DNA of 64,000 nucleotides, from assembly GCA_002337045.1 (NCBI GenBank), contig DDFF01000008.1:186001-250000 (forward strand), in the 5' to 3' direction. The DNA comes from Bacteroidetes bacterium UBA1935. Its GTDB lineage: Bacteria > Bacteroidota > Bacteroidia > Chitinophagales > Chitinophagaceae. A program made the position numbers and the translations under genes. Below, in pieces: positions 17,332-26,129 of this stretch (the stretch's first letter is position 1; every line of letters begins with the position of its first letter). The notes beneath the pieces were generated by a model. That model had not been told where the DNA came from. It saw nothing but the letters and a program-made list of their open reading frames with translations, and did no database searches.

Positions 17332-18030
17332 ATGAAAGATAAACTGACGAACATCAAGCTACGCGACTGGACAGAAACCCGTGCGCATAGTAGCTGGCAG
17401 GTATTCAAAATAATGGCAGAATTTGTACAGGGTTTCGAAGTGATGGCAAAGATAGGGCCATGTATTTCCATATTCGGTTCTGCCCGCACCAAGCCCGGAC
17501 ATAAGTATTACGAGATGACAGTGGAGGTAGCGAAGCGATTGGCTGAAGAAGGTTTTGGTATCATCACAGGTGGAGGCCCTGGTGTAATGGAAGCAGGTAA
17601 TAAAGGTGCTAAGATGGCTGGTGGACGCTCTGTGGGGTTAAACATTGAATTGCCATTTGAACAACATGGCAACCAGTACATAGATGCCGATAAATCGCTC
17701 AACTTCGATTACTTCTTTATTCGCAAAGTGATGTTTGCAAAATATTCTCAGGGCTTTATTATGATGCCGGGAGGATGGGGTACGATGGATGAGTTTTTTG
17801 AAGTAGCTACGCTGATACAAACCAAGAAATTCACCCAGACACCTATGATATGCATGGGCTCCGATTACTGGAAAGGTTTGATAGACTGGATGAAGGCTAC
17901 CATGTTTGAACAGGAATCGTATATCAGCCCCGGAGATCTTGATATGATTAAGATATTTGACACCGCAGACGAAGTGGTAAGCTACCTGCATGAGTTTTAT
18001 TCGCACAACAAATTACAGCCCAATTTCTGA
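17332..18030 (+). CDS. LOG-family (TIGR00730) nucleotide phosphoribohydrolase
   Basis: The 232-residue protein has the family motifs GGGPGVMEAGNKGA near residue 82 and PGGWGTMDEFFE near residue 145. The family was first labelled lysine decarboxylase; characterised members cut the base from nucleoside monophosphates (LOG, PpnN). Longer N-terminal residues precede the fold. The last base of its TGA is the A of the next gene's ATG. Confidence 0.88.
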   Translation: MKDKLTNIKLRDWTETRAHSSWQVFKIMAEFVQGFEVMAKIGPCISIFGSARTKPGHKYYEMTVEVAKRLAEEGFGIITGGGPGVMEAGNKGAKMAGGRSVGLNIELPFEQHGNQYIDADKSLNFDYFFIRKVMFAKYSQGFIMMPGGWGTMDEFFEVATLIQTKKFTQTPMICMGSDYWKGLIDWMKATMFEQESYISPGDLDMIKIFDTADEVVSYLHEFYSHNKLQPNF

Positions 18031-18683
18031 TGACACAGGTATTATTGCCTATTGAGATAGACAGGTACGCAGAAAAATACACAACTGCAGAGAGCGAGGC
18101 ACTAGCCGCGCTGAACAGAGAAACACACATAAAAGTGGAGTTGCCTGTAATGCTATCGGGTAAGCTGCAAGGCGGCTTTTTATCTATGATAAGCCATATG
18201 CTGAAGCCGAAAACGGTATTGGAAATAGGCACTTACACGGGATATTCTGCTATTTGTCTGGCACAGGGACTGACAGATGATGGACATTTGCATACAATAG
18301 ATATTAACGAAGAGTTGCAAGACATGTCTTTTCGTTACTTTTGCAAAGCAGGATTAGAGAAAAAAATAACCCAACATATAGGTAAGGCTGCAGAGATAAT
18401 ACCTGACATCAATGATCAATTTGATCTTGTATTCATTGATGCCGATAAACAAAACTATCACCTGTACTACGATATGGTATTTGATAAAGTACCTGTTGGC
18501 GGCTTTATACTCGCAGATAATGTACTATATAACGGAGAGGTAGTGCTGCCCGATGCAGAGCAGAGCAAGAATGCGAAAGCTATGCATGCATTCAATGAAA
18601 AAGTAAAGGCTGACAACCGTGTAGAGCATGTATTACTGCCTGTAAGGGATGGCATAATGATGGTTAGAAAAATAAAGAATTGA
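18030..18683 (+). CDS. O-methyltransferase, class I
   Basis: The 217-residue protein matches the catechol/caffeoyl-CoA-type O-methyltransferase family: VLEIGTYTGYSAICLAQGL near residue 64 binds SAM, VFIDADKQNYHLYYD near residue 135 holds the metal-binding Asp residues, and LADNVLYNGEV follows. Such proteins methylate small diols or tRNA 5-hydroxyuridine (TrmR type); which applies is not clear. It is translationally coupled to the LOG gene by a one-base overlap. Confidence 0.88.
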   Translation: MTQVLLPIEIDRYAEKYTTAESEALAALNRETHIKVELPVMLSGKLQGGFLSMISHMLKPKTVLEIGTYTGYSAICLAQGLTDDGHLHTIDINEELQDMSFRYFCKAGLEKKITQHIGKAAEIIPDINDQFDLVFIDADKQNYHLYYDMVFDKVPVGGFILADNVLYNGEVVLPDAEQSKNAKAMHAFNEKVKADNRVEHVLLPVRDGIMMVRKIKN

Positions 18684-18705
18684 TTATAAACGTATTTGAA
18701 ATAGT

Positions 18706-20856
18706 ATGAGAAAAGGTTTACTCAGTGGTGTATTTGTGATGGTGTCTTTGTGTTCTTTTGCGCAAGGTGCAGGATATGAAGAAAGGGCAAAATCTTATAT
18801 CGAACAATATAAATACTTGGCTGTTGCAGAGCAGAAAAGAAGTGGCATACCTGCGGCTATAACATTGGCGCAAGGTATACATGAAACCAGTGCAGGTGCC
18901 AGTGAGTTGGCTACAATGGCTAATAATCACTTTGGAATTAAGTGCAAAAAAGAATGGACTGGTGAAACGTTTGCACATACAGACGATGCGCCTAATGAGT
19001 GTTTCAGAAAATATAGCAGGCCAGAAGAATCTTATAAAGACCACTCTGATTATCTGGTGAAAAGCCCCCGCTATGCAGAGTTGTTTAAGTTATCTGTGAC
19101 AGACTATGCATCTTGGGCAGTAGGGCTGAAGCGTTGCGGCTATGCAACCAATCCACGCTATGCTCAAGTGCTGATAAAACTGGTAGAAGATTATAAGTTA
19201 CAGGAGTTTACCTACGCAGCTTTGAATAATACAGATATTAACACAGGTTATGCAAGTGCACCGGGTGTTTATGTTCCTGAAGAAGATGCCAGAGAACAAC
19301 AGGGAATGGTTGCAAAACCTGCAGTTGTAACGCCTGTAGTTGCGGCACCTGTAGTTGCAACTCCTGCAGTGGTTTCTAAGCCATTAAGCACACCATCTGC
19401 AGATGTTCTGGTAGCAGAAGAAGTAATAGTGCAACAACCTGTAATGCCTGCCGCTGCAGAAACGACCTCAAATGCCTTCAAACCTGCTTATGGACAAATG
19501 GTACGGGTAAACGGACTGAAAGCAGTGTATGCTAGAAAGGGAGATACACCGCTTGAATATGCCTACAAAACAAGCATGAGGTATCAGAAATTGTTGGAAT
19601 TGAATGAAATCGATGAACGTCCGCTACCGAATGATATGTACTTATATCTGGAACGTAAAAACACCAAAGGCGTACGTGCAACACATGCCGTAAGGCAAGG
19701 CGAAACAGTATATGGTATAGCACAGGCAGAAGGTATGATGGTGAAGAGCCTGATGGATATGAATATGTTAGAGCCTAACGAAGAGCCAATACCCGGAACC
19801 ATTCTTGAATTGCAACAGTACAGGACTGTAAAACCTGTAGTCGTTGTAAAAACAAAAGAGGCCACAGCGGCATATGTAAAGCCAACTGCATATCCTGTTG
19901 AAACACCTGTTGCAGCTATAAATTCTTCAACAACTGTTCCTACCAATAGACAACCAGTTCAGCCATCAAAAATAAAAGTAGTTGAAGAAGTAAAAGAAAC
20001 TGAAGCAGTAAAAGCAGATGAGAAACCAATAGAGATCAGCATTCAACCACAAGCGGCAGTAAAACAGGATGAGGTTGCAATGTCTGTTGTTCAGGAAGAT
20101 GTAGTGAGGCCACAGACAGTACCTGTAGGAGTCGCGTCAGAACCAGCTATAAAGACAACAGAAGTTGTAAAAGAAACAAAGGAAGTAGTAGCAGCCATAC
20201 CTGAAAAGAAAGCTATTGATGTAGCGGAAAAAGTAGAAGTAGTAAAAGCTAAGGAGCTAATAGAACCTGCAATAGAAAAAGTGCAGCCTAAAGCAGAGCC
20301 TGCAAATACTGTAAGTAAAATACCAGAAGCTGTAGTGGTAAAAGAAGTGCCTAAGCAGGCAGAGCCGGTAAAGGTAGAAGAACCTGTTGTAGTAGAACAA
20401 CCTAAACCTATTGTAGAAATGGCGACTGTTGCTTCTGTTAATAAAACAGCAACATTGCCTACTGCAAAACCTGCTGCAGTTGCTGCTAAAAAAGTAGAAG
20501 TGCCTGTTATAGAAGAAGAACCGAAAGATGAACTTGATAAACTGAAACGCAAGTTTGACAAAGTAGTATACGCCAAAGATAACACACGAGCTGCAGTGCC
20601 TGCCCAACCAACAATAGTTGCAGTGCCAAAACCAGACACAATGCGTGCTATCACTAAACCCACAGAAACTGTATCTGAAACATCTGCACAAATACAGCCT
20701 TCAACGGATCCAGCTAAATTTCATGTTGTGAAAAAAGGAGAAACCGGATTTTCTATAGCTAAGAAATATGGTATTACTGTAAGACAGTTGAATGACTGGA
20801 ACAGTCTGAACTTTGGTGCTATACAAGAAGGGCAAAAACTGCGTGTAAAACCATAA
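18706..20856 (+). CDS. Secreted GH73 glucosaminidase with LysM domains
   Basis: The 716-residue protein has a signal peptide (1-20) and a GH73 domain (about 25-165) with the likely catalytic Glu60 in AQGIHETSAGA. A LysM-like segment lies near 264-315, a LysM near 324-370 and a C-terminal LysM at 671-716. Between the LysMs, residues 375-670 form a low-complexity linker rich in Val, Glu, Lys, Pro and Ala. It would cut peptidoglycan between GlcNAc and MurNAc, held on the wall by the LysM ends, and so act in growth or separation. The linker may span the periplasm. It lies 22 bases after the O-methyltransferase and 6 before hpt. Confidence 0.9.
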   Translation: MRKGLLSGVFVMVSLCSFAQGAGYEERAKSYIEQYKYLAVAEQKRSGIPAAITLAQGIHETSAGASELATMANNHFGIKCKKEWTGETFAHTDDAPNECFRKYSRPEESYKDHSDYLVKSPRYAELFKLSVTDYASWAVGLKRCGYATNPRYAQVLIKLVEDYKLQEFTYAALNNTDINTGYASAPGVYVPEEDAREQQGMVAKPAVVTPVVAAPVVATPAVVSKPLSTPSADVLVAEEVIVQQPVMPAAAETTSNAFKPAYGQMVRVNGLKAVYARKGDTPLEYAYKTSMRYQKLLELNEIDERPLPNDMYLYLERKNTKGVRATHAVRQGETVYGIAQAEGMMVKSLMDMNMLEPNEEPIPGTILELQQYRTVKPVVVVKTKEATAAYVKPTAYPVETPVAAINSSTTVPTNRQPVQPSKIKVVEEVKETEAVKADEKPIEISIQPQAAVKQDEVAMSVVQEDVVRPQTVPVGVASEPAIKTTEVVKETKEVVAAIPEKKAIDVAEKVEVVKAKELIEPAIEKVQPKAEPANTVSKIPEAVVVKEVPKQAEPVKVEEPVVVEQPKPIVEMATVASVNKTATLPTAKPAAVAAKKVEVPVIEEEPKDELDKLKRKFDKVVYAKDNTRAAVPAQPTIVAVPKPDTMRAITKPTETVSETSAQIQPSTDPAKFHVVKKGETGFSIAKKYGITVRQLNDWNSLNFGAIQEGQKLRVKP

Positions 20857-20862
20857 TGTGTT

Positions 20863-21405
20863 ATGGCTATAGTACAAGTACTGGATAAACAGTTTGAAAT
20901 ATATATACAACACACAGCCATTGCAGAACGAGTAGCTGCAATGGCTGTGCAGCTTAATGAGCATTATGCAGGGCTGAATCCTTTGTTTCTAGGAATACTG
21001 AATGGTTCTTTCGTGTTTGCAGCTGACTTGTTTCGCGGCATCACCATTCCGGCTGAAATATCTTTTATCAAACTGGCATCTTATAAAGGCACTACTTCAA
21101 CAGGTAATATTATTACGGCTATAGGGCTCGAGGAAAACCTTGCAGGAAGACATGTAGTAATTGTAGAGGATATAGTTGATACAGGGCGTACGTTATATAG
21201 TTTCTTACCGCAGATATTGCAACAGCAGCCGGCATCTCTAAAAATTGCCTGTTTTCTGTCAAAGCCGGATGCGCGCGTGTGTGATGTGGAGCCCGACTAT
21301 ACAGGCTTTGAAATACCTGATAATTTTGTTGTTGGGTATGGACTGGACTATGACGGTATGGGCCGTAACTTGCCAGACCTTTATACACTCTGTAAGGATC
21401 AATAG
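20863..21405 (+). CDS. hpt: Hypoxanthine phosphoribosyltransferase
   Basis: The 180-residue protein has the PRPP-binding motif VVIVEDIVDTGRTL near residue 97, FLGILNGSFVFAADL near residue 43 and the late GYGLDYDGMGRNLPDLY motif. It salvages hypoxanthine and guanine to their nucleotides with PRPP. It follows the GH73 gene by 6 bases and its end overlaps the convergent mqnD by 7 bases. Confidence 0.95.
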   Translation: MAIVQVLDKQFEIYIQHTAIAERVAAMAVQLNEHYAGLNPLFLGILNGSFVFAADLFRGITIPAEISFIKLASYKGTTSTGNIITAIGLEENLAGRHVVIVEDIVDTGRTLYSFLPQILQQQPASLKIACFLSKPDARVCDVEPDYTGFEIPDNFVVGYGLDYDGMGRNLPDLYTLCKDQ

Positions 21406-22226
21406 AAAATATTCTCTACAGTAGTAGTTATGATACCTGCAGTTTTTGCTTTGCTGAACATTGTCTGAATAGCTGCTCGGCCAGTATCGCCCAAGTCTGT
21501 AGTGTATTCGTTTACATACAGGTCTATGTGCTTGCGCATCACCGCTTCTTCCATCTCTTGTGCATTGCACTCTACAAAAGAAGATAGCTGTGGGTAATGC
21601 TTCCATGAGTATGCAAGGCTGTCTTTTATCACAGCATCAATAGTAGCTGCCAATTTACTTCCCAATTCTCTTTTTACTACAATGCCACCAAGTGGTATAG
21701 CCGCATTCATTTCCTGCTCCCACCAGTCGCCCAGGTCTATGAGTTTTACCAAGCCTTTTTGTTGGTATGTAAAGCGGCTTTCGTGTATGATTAGTCCTGC
21801 ATCATAAGTGCCTTCCAGCACAGCTTGCTCTATTTCACTGAACAGTACTTCGGTTTTATTCTTAGCATCTGGTAATGCAAGTGATAATAGTAGGTTGGCA
21901 GTAGTGTTAATGCCGGGGATAGCTATTTTGAAATCTGCAGCATTTGAAAGGTCTAGTGCTTGTTTTGCAATGAGCAATGGGCCCACGCCTTTGCCCAAGG
22001 CACTACCACTATGTAGTAACGCGTATTTATCTACTGTATGCAGGAATGTATTGTAACTAAGTTTGGTAACATCCAGCTTGCCTGCAATAGCCCATTGATT
22101 CAGGGTTTCTACATCTTCCATCACATAGTCAAACATTAAACCTCTCGTGTCAATTTTGCCATTCACCATTGCATCAAAAATGAATGTATCATTCGGGCAG
22201 GGACTAAATCCAAGCGTTAGTTTCAT
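21399..22226 (-). CDS. mqnD: 1,4-dihydroxy-6-naphthoate synthase
   Basis: The 275-residue protein is MqnD of the futalosine menaquinone pathway, which makes 1,4-dihydroxy-6-naphthoate from cyclic dehypoxanthinyl futalosine. Family features are the start GFSPCPNDTFIF, KLSYNTFLHTVDKYALL in the first third, and GLIIHESRFTYQQKG in the middle. The fold is a periplasmic-binding-protein type. mqnB lies 3.2 kb away on the other strand; mqnA, mqnC and mqnE are not in the window. Confidence 0.95.
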   Translation of the reverse strand: MKLTLGFSPCPNDTFIFDAMVNGKIDTRGLMFDYVMEDVETLNQWAIAGKLDVTKLSYNTFLHTVDKYALLHSGSALGKGVGPLLIAKQALDLSNAADFKIAIPGINTTANLLLSLALPDAKNKTEVLFSEIEQAVLEGTYDAGLIIHESRFTYQQKGLVKLIDLGDWWEQEMNAAIPLGGIVVKRELGSKLAATIDAVIKDSLAYSWKHYPQLSSFVECNAQEMEEAVMRKHIDLYVNEYTTDLGDTGRAAIQTMFSKAKTAGIITTTVENIFY

Positions 22227-22322
22227 AATGTAAAATTACGGTGCTAAGCTGAAACGATTGTTATTGCGCTATAAGTACTTTGTATATACGTAGGTAAGTA
22301 TCGTAAAAAAGCGAAATCGTTT

Positions 22323-22330
22323 TATATTTG
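22323..22330 (+). promoter_or_regulatory. -7 promoter box of tRNA-Pro
   Basis: TATATTTG, an exact TAnnTTTG match, lies 17 bases before the tRNA 5' end. The -33 side lacks a TTG at good spacing. Confidence 0.5.
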
Positions 22331-22347
22331 CACTCCCAAATACTGTT

Positions 22348-22421
22348 CGGGAAGTGGCGCAGCCCGGTAGCGCACTTGTATGGGGTGCAAGGGGTCGCAA
22401 GTTCGAATCTTGTCTTCCCGA
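22348..22421 (+). tRNA. tRNA-Pro (anticodon GGG)
   Basis: A 7-bp acceptor stem (CGGGAAG with CTTCCCG), a D-arm with GGCGCAGCCCGGTAGCGC, an anticodon arm CTTGT-ATGGGGT-GCAAG with GGG at 34-36, and a T-arm with AGTTCGAATCT form a full cloverleaf. It reads CCC proline codons (and CCU by wobble). The 3' CCA is not encoded, unlike the tRNA-Ala gene in this window. A hairpin terminator follows within 10 bases. Confidence 0.95.
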
Positions 22422-22427
22422 CAAAAG

Positions 22428-22457
22428 AAAAGCTTAACAGCAATGTTGGGCTTTTTT
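22428..22457 (+). terminator. Terminator after tRNA-Pro
   Basis: A stem of about 12 bp with two G-T pairs (22428-22439 with 22444-22455) around a GCAA tetraloop, continuing into a T-run. Confidence 0.65.
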
Positions 22458-22475
22458 GTATATGTGCTGTGATAG

Positions 22476-24164
22476 CTAAAAATCTTCTGGTACTTCAAAC
22501 TCCATTCGCTTTTTGGTAACAGGATGGGTAAATGCTATATAGGCTGCATGCAGGTGAAGCCTTTTGTCTGAAGTGCCGTAAAGGTCATCTCCAACTATTG
22601 GGGCATTTAGCCCCAATTGATGAGCAGCATGTACACGCAACTGGTGTGTGCGGCCTGTAAGCGGCCAGAAATGAATTCGGGTAATGCTATCATTCACTTC
22701 AATAACTTTCCACAGAGTTACGCTTTTCTTTCCTGTATCAAAACAAACAAGTTGCATAGGCCTGTTATACAAATCTGGTATCAAAGGAAGGCTTATTTCC
22801 CCTTCTTTATCAAGGATAGCTTTTGATAAAAGCGCAGTATATCTTTTGGTTACTGCACGATTCAGAAATTGCCTTTGAATGTGTTTGTGTGCTTGTGGTG
22901 TTTTGGCAACTAATAACAAACCTGATGTGCCCATATCGAGTCTGTGAATTACCAGCGGTTCGGCTATAACCATACTGTCTTTTAGCCTGCTGTATACAGA
23001 GTCGTCTATATCCACTCCCGGAACAGAACGCAGGCCTGCAGGTTTATTTACCACCACTAAAGATTCATCTTCATAGATGATATCCAGACTGATACTGTCT
23101 TTGGCAGGCAGTAAAAAAGGATTTTCATCTACGGCTATGCCTTCCAGCATGTGGGCAAGTATTGGTTTGCACTTGCCTGTACAAGCAGGGTAGAATTGTT
23201 TGTGTTGTCTGATTTCGGATTTTGGAGAACTTCCCCACCAAAACTCTGCCATGGCAAGTGGCTTGTAGCCATTTGCGAATGCATATTGCAAAAGCTTTGG
23301 TGTAGCACACTCACCTGCACCTGCAGGCGGCTTGCCAAAGGCAGTAGATTTAAAAATATCCTGCAAGCTTTTTTGCTTGCCTTCAATATTCAGAAATGTA
23401 TATTGCTCAAAGATTTGGTTTTGCAAAATGGCTGACCGCTCTTTGCGTTCATCCTTCAACGCATCAATACGGGTTTCATAAGAAGATAATTGTGCCTTGA
23501 TATCTTCAATTACAGCTTCCCACTTTTCAGTAAGCAGTTTTAATAAATATTTGTCGTACAGGCTTTGCTTGATGAGGTCTGCCTCAAACAGTTCGTACTC
23601 GTGTGCATCAAGACTACTTTTCTTTTCTTCTCTCAGGCGGGCACGGATTCCCTTATTTTGCTTTAATTGTTTTTTAAACGCGGCAATTTCTTCGGTAGAT
23701 TGTACGGTAAGCTGTTCTATGTGTTCTTTTAGTCGGTTATAGTTTTCGTCAGATAAAATAGTTTCTATCTGTGTGTTTACCATACTGATTACTTCCTGTT
23801 CTTTCAGAAAAAAACTGTTCTCTGTCAGCATATCGAAAACCGGCGGAACAAATGCCGGATGGTCGTTGGTACCAGCCAGCTTCCCTGAAAAGGCAGATAA
23901 ATAGCCGATTTTACCTTTATTATCTACAACCACCAGTACTCCGAACATCTTTCCGATAACCATATCATCTCTGTCCGCAGAAAGCCCAAAGTTGTGGTCT
24001 AGGTCTGTTTGGGATTCAAGGTATTGCTGCAACTCTGCTGCTGCGATTTTGGTAAGTGGATGTGGTTCGTAGTAAAACGGGAAAGTAAACCTTTCGGGCA
24101 AGGCTATATTATTGACAGTACTATCGGAGAAATAAGATAGTTTATGTTGATGGTCGTTGCCCAA
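22476..24164 (-). CDS. RluA-family RNA pseudouridine synthase with long N-terminal region
   Basis: The last 210 or so residues of 562 form the RluA catalytic domain: VVVNKPAGLRSVPG, then VIHRLDMGTSGLLLVAK near residue 405 with the catalytic Asp, and GRTHQLRVHAAH. The N-terminal 350 residues hold a conserved start (FPFYYEPHPL near residue 29) and a charged coiled-coil (about 120-270). After this comes a Cys-containing stretch GECATPKLLQYAF with YPACTGKCKPI, as in a large Bacteroidota subgroup. The RNA target is unknown. The only start giving the conserved N-terminus is TTG at 24164; the next ATG is some 70 residues in. Confidence 0.88.
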   Translation of the reverse strand: MGNDHQHKLSYFSDSTVNNIALPERFTFPFYYEPHPLTKIAAAELQQYLESQTDLDHNFGLSADRDDMVIGKMFGVLVVVDNKGKIGYLSAFSGKLAGTNDHPAFVPPVFDMLTENSFFLKEQEVISMVNTQIETILSDENYNRLKEHIEQLTVQSTEEIAAFKKQLKQNKGIRARLREEKKSSLDAHEYELFEADLIKQSLYDKYLLKLLTEKWEAVIEDIKAQLSSYETRIDALKDERKERSAILQNQIFEQYTFLNIEGKQKSLQDIFKSTAFGKPPAGAGECATPKLLQYAFANGYKPLAMAEFWWGSSPKSEIRQHKQFYPACTGKCKPILAHMLEGIAVDENPFLLPAKDSISLDIIYEDESLVVVNKPAGLRSVPGVDIDDSVYSRLKDSMVIAEPLVIHRLDMGTSGLLLVAKTPQAHKHIQRQFLNRAVTKRYTALLSKAILDKEGEISLPLIPDLYNRPMQLVCFDTGKKSVTLWKVIEVNDSITRIHFWPLTGRTHQLRVHAAHQLGLNAPIVGDDLYGTSDKRLHLHAAYIAFTHPVTKKRMEFEVPEDF

Positions 24165-24242
24165 AACTTGCCGGATAAAATGTAAGCTGCGAATTTACTG
24201 TATCTGTTTTAGATGGTGGATGTCAAAATTTGTCTGTAATAC

Positions 24243-24270
24243 AAAAGGCTACCCAACAGGGTAGCCTTTT
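24243..24270 (-). terminator. Terminator after queD-folE
   Basis: A perfect 12-bp stem (24243-24254 with 24259-24270) around a 4-base loop. The T4 on the minus strand lies within the stem end, followed by TGTATT. It ends the folE transcript. Confidence 0.75.
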
Positions 24271-24290
24271 ATTAAAAATATGTAAAACGA

Positions 24291-24911
24291 TTAGTGCAAA
24301 TCAGCCGCTATCAGTCTCAAAAATTCAGAACGTGTTTCGTTCTTTTCAAACTGGCCGCTGAATGCAGATGTTGTAGTAGTACTATTTTGTTTTTGTACAC
24401 CGCGCATCATCATACACAAATGCTTGGCTTCTATAACCACTGCCACGCCAAGTGGGTTCAGTGTTTCCTGCAATGCATCCAGTATCTGGTGTGTAAGACG
24501 CTCCTGTACCTGCATGCGGCGAGAGAAACAATCTACTACACGTGCCAGTTTGCTAAGGCCTGTTATGTAGCCATTAGGTATATAGGCAATGTGCGCTTTG
24601 CCAAAGAAAGGCAGCATATGGTGTTCGCACATAGAGTATAGTTCTATATCTTTTACTATCACCATTTCGCTGTATGATTCCTGAAACTTAGCAGAGTTCA
24701 GTATAGCTTTGGCATCCATTTCATAACCCTGTGTCAGGTATTGCATGGCTTTAGCAACACGTTCAGGCGTTTTCAGCAAACCTTCTCGGTCAGCATCTTC
24801 GCCCAGCAATTGTATAGAAGAACGGTAGTTCTCTATCAGCTTTGCGGTTATGTCTTCGTCGTAATGTTCTGTTTTTTTGTAAGACACGGTAGTCAATTCA
24901 GAGGTTAACAA
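24291..24911 (-). CDS. folE: GTP cyclohydrolase I
   Basis: The 206-residue protein has the type IA motifs: Cys95 in MCEHHMLPF and the later HLCMMMRGVQKQNS with the other zinc ligands and catalytic His, plus GLLKTPERVAKAM near residue 44. It turns GTP into dihydroneopterin triphosphate, the shared precursor for folate and queuosine. No ATG exists between the queD stop and the conserved core, so the start is TTG (24911 or 24896) or GTG (24887). The gene directly follows queD. Confidence 0.93.
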   Translation of the reverse strand: MLTSELTTVSYKKTEHYDEDITAKLIENYRSSIQLLGEDADREGLLKTPERVAKAMQYLTQGYEMDAKAILNSAKFQESYSEMVIVKDIELYSMCEHHMLPFFGKAHIAYIPNGYITGLSKLARVVDCFSRRMQVQERLTHQILDALQETLNPLGVAVVIEAKHLCMMMRGVQKQNSTTTTSAFSGQFEKNETRSEFLRLIAADLH

Positions 24912-25322
24912 TTAACCGAAGTACTCAACATAGATGCGAGGTGTCTCTACCAGCTTAACAGCATGCAAAGCAGCACCATTTTTCTCAATATGCGGTTTCA
25001 GTTCGCCCCAGATAGCCATTGCAAAATTTTCGGCACTGGTAAACTTGCCCTGCATAAAGTCTACATCAAGGTTCAGGTTTCTGTGGTCAACCCTTTCAAC
25101 AATTACATCCTTAATAAGTTCACCAAGTGTTTTGGCATTGAATACAAAACCCGTATCAGGGTTTGGGTTGCCTTTTATAGTAACATGCAGTTCATAATTG
25201 TGACCGTGCCAGTTGGCATTGGCACACTTGCCAAATACTTCGATATTCTTTTCGGCGCTCCAACTTTCGTTGAAAAGCCTGTGGGCTGCATTAAAGTGCT
25301 CCACACGTGTCAGGTAAACCAT
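24912..25322 (-). CDS. queD: 6-carboxy-5,6,7,8-tetrahydropterin synthase
   Basis: The 136-residue protein is of the PTPS/QueD family. Zinc ligands are His14 (FNAAHRL), His39 and His41 (WHGHNYE), the nucleophile candidate is Cys33 (GKCANAN), and Asp79/His80 follow. It converts dihydroneopterin triphosphate to carboxytetrahydropterin on the queuosine route. Being upstream of folE in one transcript links precursor and product steps. Folate use of a PTPS homologue cannot be excluded from sequence alone. Confidence 0.9.
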   Translation of the reverse strand: MVYLTRVEHFNAAHRLFNESWSAEKNIEVFGKCANANWHGHNYELHVTIKGNPNPDTGFVFNAKTLGELIKDVIVERVDHRNLNLDVDFMQGKFTSAENFAMAIWGELKPHIEKNGAALHAVKLVETPRIYVEYFG

Positions 25323-25342
25323 TTCGAATAATTAATATGTTG

Positions 25343-25374
25343 CAAAATTAGCTTTAGATAACGGTTTGGACAAA
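25343..25374 (-). promoter_or_regulatory. Promoter of queD-folE
   Basis: On the minus strand TTTG (plus-strand 25371-25374), 20 bases, then TAATTTTG (25343-25350), a full consensus match. The box ends about 20 bases before the queD ATG. It lies inside the 69-base gap shared with divergent mqnB. Confidence 0.7.
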
Positions 25375-25391
25375 AAGTAGTTATTTGCAGT

Positions 25392-26075
25392 ATGAACATA
25401 CTGCTGATAGCAGCCACAGAGGCTGAAATAGCCCCATTGACAGAATATATTGAACCTTTCAGAACATCTGCAAACGGTCAAACTTATGCTTTTGGCAATG
25501 CTGGTATTAGTCTGTTGATTACAGGTGTTGGTATGGTAGCTACAGCTTACAACCTTACTAAACAACTGGCAAAAAATCATTACGACATCGTATTACAAGC
25601 CGGTGTTGGGGGGGCTTTCAATAATTTTATAGCCTTAGCCGATGTCGTTATTGTTGGAAAAGAACGCTTTGCTGATTTAGGTGCGGAGGATAATGGTAAG
25701 TATATCGACATATTCGACATGGGGCTGCTGCATACAAACGAAACACCATTTACAGATAAATGGCTTGAAGCGCCAGAGATAAGCTTGCCCAAAGTATTAG
25801 AATTGAAAAGAGTCTCAGGAGTTACGGTTAATACAGTATCTGGCAGTACAGACACTATTCAACGCATAATTGATACATATAGCCCGGATGTGGAGAGTAT
25901 GGAAGGTGCCGCAATGCACTATGTATGCCTGCAAGAGGGGGTGCCTTTTGTGCAAATTCGTGCTATTTCTAACTATGTAGAACCACGAGATAAAACGAAA
26001 TGGCAGATGAGCAAGGCGATAAAGAACCTGAATGATGTGCTGAAAACCTTTGCGGATAGCCTGAAACAGGCTTAA
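25392..26075 (+). CDS. mqnB: Futalosine hydrolase
   Basis: The 227-residue protein has the nucleoside phosphorylase-like fold of MqnB, with LQAGVGGAFNN near residue 68 and VESMEGAAMHYVCLQEGVPF near residue 166 holding the nucleoside-binding Met-Glu. It splits futalosine to hypoxanthine and dehypoxanthinylfutalosine. mqnD and hpt, which could salvage the released hypoxanthine, are nearby (an inference from position). A TTATTTG stretch lies just before the ATG. Confidence 0.93.
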   Translation: MNILLIAATEAEIAPLTEYIEPFRTSANGQTYAFGNAGISLLITGVGMVATAYNLTKQLAKNHYDIVLQAGVGGAFNNFIALADVVIVGKERFADLGAEDNGKYIDIFDMGLLHTNETPFTDKWLEAPEISLPKVLELKRVSGVTVNTVSGSTDTIQRIIDTYSPDVESMEGAAMHYVCLQEGVPFVQIRAISNYVEPRDKTKWQMSKAIKNLNDVLKTFADSLKQA

Positions 26076-26129
26076 AGCAGCTAAAATGTTGAAAACTATA
26101 TTGGTTATTAACAGTTTGAATAAGGGGGA

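Noticed and set aside
20091..20663. Long antisense ORF (190 residues) rich in Ser/Thr/Gly
   Set aside because: It is the shadow of the low-complexity linker of the GH73-LysM gene; the sense frame has signal peptide and domains.
25323..25391. Riboswitch (preQ1-like) in front of queD
   Set aside because: The gap is only 69 bases, is filled by a divergent promoter, and the predicted queD leader is too short for an aptamer.
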